Source: JAGNRR01 sp965230665 (GTDB lineage Bacteria > Bacteroidota > Bacteroidia > Chitinophagales > Chitinophagaceae). Taken from it: a stretch of DNA of 64,000 bases. Within the stretch, counting starts at the first letter, position 1. The number at the start of each line of letters is the position of its first letter. The notes beneath the pieces are model-generated. The model made no database searches, was not told where the DNA came from, and saw only the letters and a list, made by a program, of their open reading frames with translations. A program made the position numbers and the translations under genes. Of this stretch, positions 61,058 through 64,000 are shown piece by piece. The stretch spans positions 1,984,001 to 2,048,000 of the forward strand of contig CBDDLM010000004.1 of the NCBI GenBank assembly GCA_965230665.1. Reading direction: 5' to 3'.

Positions 61058-61843
61058 ATGGATTTAAACTTAAATGGAAAAGTAGCTCTGGTTTGTGGAA
61101 GTACACAAGGTATTGGTTGGGCCAGTGCTCAAGCATTAGCAAGATTAGGAGCCCGGTGCATTTTGTTCTCTAGGAACGAGGACAAATTGAAGCAAAATGT
61201 AGAAGCACTTGCCAAAATAAATGCAGAAGAACACTCGTATCTATCGGCTGATTTTTCAAAACCAGAAGAGGTTAGGTCAGTGGTCGATAGCTTTGTACAA
61301 GGGCAACAGGTTGACATATTAGTTAACAATAGCGGCGGACCAGCTGGAGGCAAAATCTCTGAAGCAGAAACAAGTGCTTTTCTAGCCGCTTATAACCAAC
61401 ATCTAATTTGTAACCATATTATTGCTACAGCTGTTCTAGATGGTATGAAAGAAAAAAAAGAAGGTCGTATTATTAATGTAATCTCAACTTCGGTTAAGAT
61501 TCCTTTAAATGGACTGGGAGTGAGCAACACAACAAGAGGTGCGGTGGCAAGCTGGGCAAAAACAATGGCCAATGAGCTAGCAGAATATGGTATTACCGTA
61601 AATAATGTATTACCAGGTGCCACTAAGACAGGAAGGTTGGAAAGCATTATTGAAAATAAAGCTAAGAAAACAGAAGTGGAAGTGAACAAAGTGGAGCAAG
61701 CTATGCTTAATCAAATACCTATGAAGCGATTTGGCAAGCCTGAAGAAATAGCTAATATGATTGCCTTTTTAGCGTCGCCGGCTGCTGCCTATGTAACAGG
61801 GCAGAGTATTTGTGTTGACGGAGGTAGAACAGGTAGTATCTAA
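61058..61843 (+). CDS. short-chain dehydrogenase/reductase, atypical active site
   Basis: A 261-residue SDR with the NAD(P)-binding GSTQGIGWA (14-22), the NNSGGPAGG motif near 92 (NAG position) and the C-terminal VTGQSICVDGG. The catalytic YxxxK is absent: after INVISTSVKIPLNG the usual tyrosine position reads GVSNTTRGAV. A subgroup of SDRs shares this change and its chemistry is not well defined. The gene stands 76 bases before an ALDH8-like dehydrogenase, which suggests a joint pathway. Confidence 0.88.
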   Translation: MDLNLNGKVALVCGSTQGIGWASAQALARLGARCILFSRNEDKLKQNVEALAKINAEEHSYLSADFSKPEEVRSVVDSFVQGQQVDILVNNSGGPAGGKISEAETSAFLAAYNQHLICNHIIATAVLDGMKEKKEGRIINVISTSVKIPLNGLGVSNTTRGAVASWAKTMANELAEYGITVNNVLPGATKTGRLESIIENKAKKTEVEVNKVEQAMLNQIPMKRFGKPEEIANMIAFLASPAAAYVTGQSICVDGGRTGSI

Positions 61844-61919
61844 TAGATAAACGAACTGTCTTTTTAGGAGTGCGAGGCAGTAGTAACGCATAATTTAGGA
61901 CTCCAAAAATGTATTATGT

Positions 61920-63365
61920 ATGAGTTATGAACTAAAGAACTACGTAAATGGTCAATTTGTAGATGCCCACGATGGAGAAACTGTAGATAATATGAATCCA
62001 GCTACTGGTAAACGTATTGGCAGTATTCCTGTTAGTAAGGCTGCTGATGTTGAAATTGCTGTAAAGAGTGCTAAGGCCGCTTTTGTAACTTGGAGTAAGA
62101 CAAGTCCACAAGAACGTTTTCGTATAATGAATAGCATTGCCGATCGCATAGAAAGTAAGTTGGATGAACTTGCGTTGGCAGAAACTATTGATAATGGGAA
62201 ACCACTCAAGTTGAGCAAGCGTGTCGATATTCCTAGGGCATCTGATAATTTTAGATTCTTCGCGACGAGTATTATGCACTATGCTTCGGAAAGCCATATT
62301 ATGGAAGATCAAGCTGTAAACTATACGATGCGTCAACCTATTGGCGTAGTAGGTTGTATCTCACCTTGGAATCTACCCTTGTATTTATTTACTTGGAAGA
62401 TAGCTCCTGCGATAGCAGCAGGCAACTGCGTGATTGCCAAACCAAGCGAGGTGACTCCTGTTACAGCTTACCTGCTAAGTCAAATCTGTGAAGAGGCAGG
62501 TCTACCCAAAGGGGTACTTAATATTTTACATGGTGATGGAATACAGTGCGGTAGTGAAATCGTTAAACATAAGGACATAAAAGCGATATCCTTTACGGGT
62601 AGTACTCGTGCAGGGGCCCATATAGCTTCAATAGCGGGACCGTTGTTTAAGAAGTTGTCCTTAGAACTTGGAGGCAAAAATCCAACCTTGGTTTTTGCAG
62701 ATTGTAATTGGGATAAAATGATGAAAACAATTGTTCATTCTTCATTTGCAAATCAAGGCCAGATATGTTTATGTGGTAGTCGTATCCTAGTTGAGGCTTC
62801 TGTGTATGAACGATTTAGGAAAGAATTTGTAGAGCGTGCCTCTAAATTGCAAATTGGTGATCCTTTGGATGATAAAACACAACAAGGAGCGGTGGTTAGT
62901 AAACTTCATTTTGATAAAGTAATGGGCTGTATTGAATTGGCAAAAGAGGAAGGCGGATCTATTTTATTAGGTGGTGAAGCTGTTCGTCTAGATGGAGAAC
63001 ATAAGGATGGCTTATTCATTGCGCCGACTATTATTGAGAACTTAGGTCCAAACTGTAGAACGAACCAAGAGGAGATCTTTGGCCCAGTTGTTACGATCCA
63101 GAAGTTTGAAACTGAGGAAGAAGCATTAGAACTTGCTAATGCGACAGAGTATGGCTTAGCCTGTTCAATTTGGACACAGGATGTAAGTCGAGCGCAGCGC
63201 GTGGCTAATCGAATAGAAAGCGGAATTGTTTGGGTGAACTGTTGGTTGTTACGTGACTTAAGAACGCCCTTCGGAGGGATGAAGAACAGTGGTGTTGGTA
63301 GAGAAGGAGGGTGGAACGCGCTCAACTTTTTTACAGAGACAAAAAACGTTTGTATCCAAATATAG
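61920..63365 (+). CDS. aldehyde dehydrogenase, ALDH8/2-aminomuconate-semialdehyde type
   Basis: A 481-residue NAD-dependent enzyme. It has the FTGSTRAG nucleotide loop, the general base glutamate in SLELGGKNPTLVF and the catalytic cysteine in FANQGQICLCGSRI. The FANQG-ICLC form is characteristic of the ALDH8A1/AmnC group that oxidises 2-aminomuconate or hydroxymuconate semialdehyde in kynurenine and aromatic breakdown. The specificity is inferred from motif likeness. The atypical SDR before it may belong to the same pathway; the remaining pathway genes may lie downstream of the window. Confidence 0.88.
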   Translation: MSYELKNYVNGQFVDAHDGETVDNMNPATGKRIGSIPVSKAADVEIAVKSAKAAFVTWSKTSPQERFRIMNSIADRIESKLDELALAETIDNGKPLKLSKRVDIPRASDNFRFFATSIMHYASESHIMEDQAVNYTMRQPIGVVGCISPWNLPLYLFTWKIAPAIAAGNCVIAKPSEVTPVTAYLLSQICEEAGLPKGVLNILHGDGIQCGSEIVKHKDIKAISFTGSTRAGAHIASIAGPLFKKLSLELGGKNPTLVFADCNWDKMMKTIVHSSFANQGQICLCGSRILVEASVYERFRKEFVERASKLQIGDPLDDKTQQGAVVSKLHFDKVMGCIELAKEEGGSILLGGEAVRLDGEHKDGLFIAPTIIENLGPNCRTNQEEIFGPVVTIQKFETEEEALELANATEYGLACSIWTQDVSRAQRVANRIESGIVWVNCWLLRDLRTPFGGMKNSGVGREGGWNALNFFTETKNVCIQI

Positions 63366-63376
63366 ATATTGATAGT

Positions 63377-63898
63377 ATGCAGACTAAAATAATTCGTGCT
63401 ACAAGTGAACACACAAAGCTCCTATCAAATTTGGGTGCTACAACGTTTGATCAAACATTTCGAGGAACTTGTACGGATAAAGATTTGGAAGGCGTACTTC
63501 AGGAGTATTATAATGAAGAACAAGTAGCTCAAGAACTTGAAGATGCTCAGGATTATTTTTTTATCTTATTTCAAGACCAGATGGCAGTGGGCTATGCCCG
63601 TATTCATTTAGGCCGAGAACCAGAGAAGCACTTTGCAAATAAAAGATCAGTCGAGCTAATGCGAATTTATTTTCTACAGGACTTTCACGGTATGGGCTTG
63701 GCTAATCAGTTATTACAGTTTTGTTTGGATTTTCTGAAGAATAAAGGATTTGAACAAGTGTACCTTAGTGTTTGGGAACATAACCATAGAGCAATGGCAT
63801 TTTACAAAAAGCATGGCTTTGTTGATTCCCGAATCAAGAACCCATTTCCTTTGGGAGAGACGCCACAAATGGACTATTGGTTTCTTAAAGAACTGTAG
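63377..63898 (+). CDS. GNAT-family N-acetyltransferase
   Basis: About 173 residues from the ATG at 63377; the frame is open further into the ALDH gene, but this start lies 11 bases after its stop and matches family length. The core is ELMRIYFLQDFHGMGLANQLLQF (motif A QxFxGMGLA form) and VYLSVWEHNHRAMAFYKKHGFV. It resembles the spermidine/diamine-type GNATs. It is probably cotranscribed with the ALDH gene. Confidence 0.85.
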   Translation: MQTKIIRATSEHTKLLSNLGATTFDQTFRGTCTDKDLEGVLQEYYNEEQVAQELEDAQDYFFILFQDQMAVGYARIHLGREPEKHFANKRSVELMRIYFLQDFHGMGLANQLLQFCLDFLKNKGFEQVYLSVWEHNHRAMAFYKKHGFVDSRIKNPFPLGETPQMDYWFLKEL

Positions 63899-63935
63899 GA
63901 TTTCATTAACCAAGGAATTTGTTACTTTAGCACCA

Positions 63936-64000
63936 ATGCGATTTTTAATAACTCTACTTTTTTGCACCTTTACATCATTTGTAAACGCCCAATATGCCTT
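63936..64000 (+). CDS. start of a secreted protein (cut by window edge)
   Basis: From the ATG at 63936 the frame reads a classic signal peptide (MRFLITLLFCTFTSFVNAQ) and stays open to the last base. Only 21 codons are visible, so the product cannot be named. A TACTTTAG element, one mismatch from the promoter consensus, lies just upstream. Confidence 0.55.
   Translation, partial: MRFLITLLFCTFTSFVNAQYA

Noticed and set aside
62906..63412. 168-codon minus-strand frame over the end of the aldehyde dehydrogenase gene
   Set aside because: It is a shadow of a strongly conserved coding sequence and lacks a start signal.
1..64000. tRNA, rRNA, CRISPR, phage, transposon or restriction systems
   Set aside because: I looked for tRNA T-loops, regular repeat-spacer arrays, transposases and integrases and saw none. 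This was by eye, so a tRNA could be missed.

Overview
The window is a chromosomal segment of a Bacteroidota bacterium, most probably Flavobacteriia or a close relative. Several independent signs agree: AT-rich sequence (about 38 percent GC by eye), almost no Shine-Dalgarno sites, repeated TAnnTTTG promoter elements, two proteins with type IX secretion (T9SS) C-terminal sorting domains, a 648-residue IspG with the Bacteroidota-type insertion, and many small families typical of the phylum (DUF2279-, DUF6122-, DUF6427- and DUF5723-like proteins, HisKA_3 kinases). I saw no rRNA, tRNA, CRISPR array, transposase, integrase or phage gene. The region is ordinary gene-dense chromosome: 68 annotated coding regions plus one speculative upstream ORF, and no gap above 300 bases. 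Both edges cut a gene.

Layout. 1-5047: the C-terminal half of an RND/MMPL exporter, a leucine-rich repeat protein, an outer-membrane protein, MgtC-like and M48 genes in one operon, and a patatin lipase. 5206-11692: a POT peptide transporter, glyS, a 45-residue membrane peptide, pyrE, a NUDIX hydrolase, radC, a beta-lactamase-fold hydrolase and a DUF1801-like protein. 11790-17203: a methyltransferase, a TraB/GumN protein, a DinB protein, a membrane protein, and a 12-haem cytochrome c transcribed divergently from it across a 19-bp palindrome. 17275-27528: a TPR histidine kinase, pdhB, glnS, two related small membrane proteins and secA. 27589-29638: a beta-carbonic anhydrase and an SbtA-type bicarbonate transporter, which suggest active inorganic carbon supply. 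29653-36577: a VOC protein and class V aminotransferase, an S41 peptidase, a Kelch/T9SS protein and an OmpR-type two-component pair.

36614-40925 is a compact minus-strand run of nine genes. It reads tetR, cupin, DinB, CHMI-like tautomerase, three GNAT acetyltransferases, a small beta-rich protein and a YfiT/BstA-like DinB protein. An inverted repeat lies just upstream of tetR. It looks like a TetR-controlled set of small-molecule modifying enzymes and is one of the better candidates for an undescribed system.

41055-54193 holds membrane and hypothetical genes, ispG, three unknown genes leading into purQ, and a DsbD operon with a free-standing extra DsbD-alpha domain. 54281-57356 is an unusual signalling group: NarL-type regulator, unknown soluble protein, six-helix membrane protein, and a histidine kinase that overlaps it. 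57589-64000 has a T9SS protein with eight tandem repeats, serS, a beta-barrel protein, an atypical SDR with an ALDH8-like aldehyde dehydrogenase (possibly aromatic or kynurenine breakdown), a GNAT, and the first codons of a secreted protein.

A cross-cutting observation is that seven genes (patatin, glyS, pyrE, radC, glnS, ispG, SDR) have an exact TAnnTTTG element only 4-9 bases before the start codon. This implies leaderless or nearly leaderless mRNAs. Functions come from motif recognition only; no database search was possible. Site positions read directly from the bases may be off by one or two.
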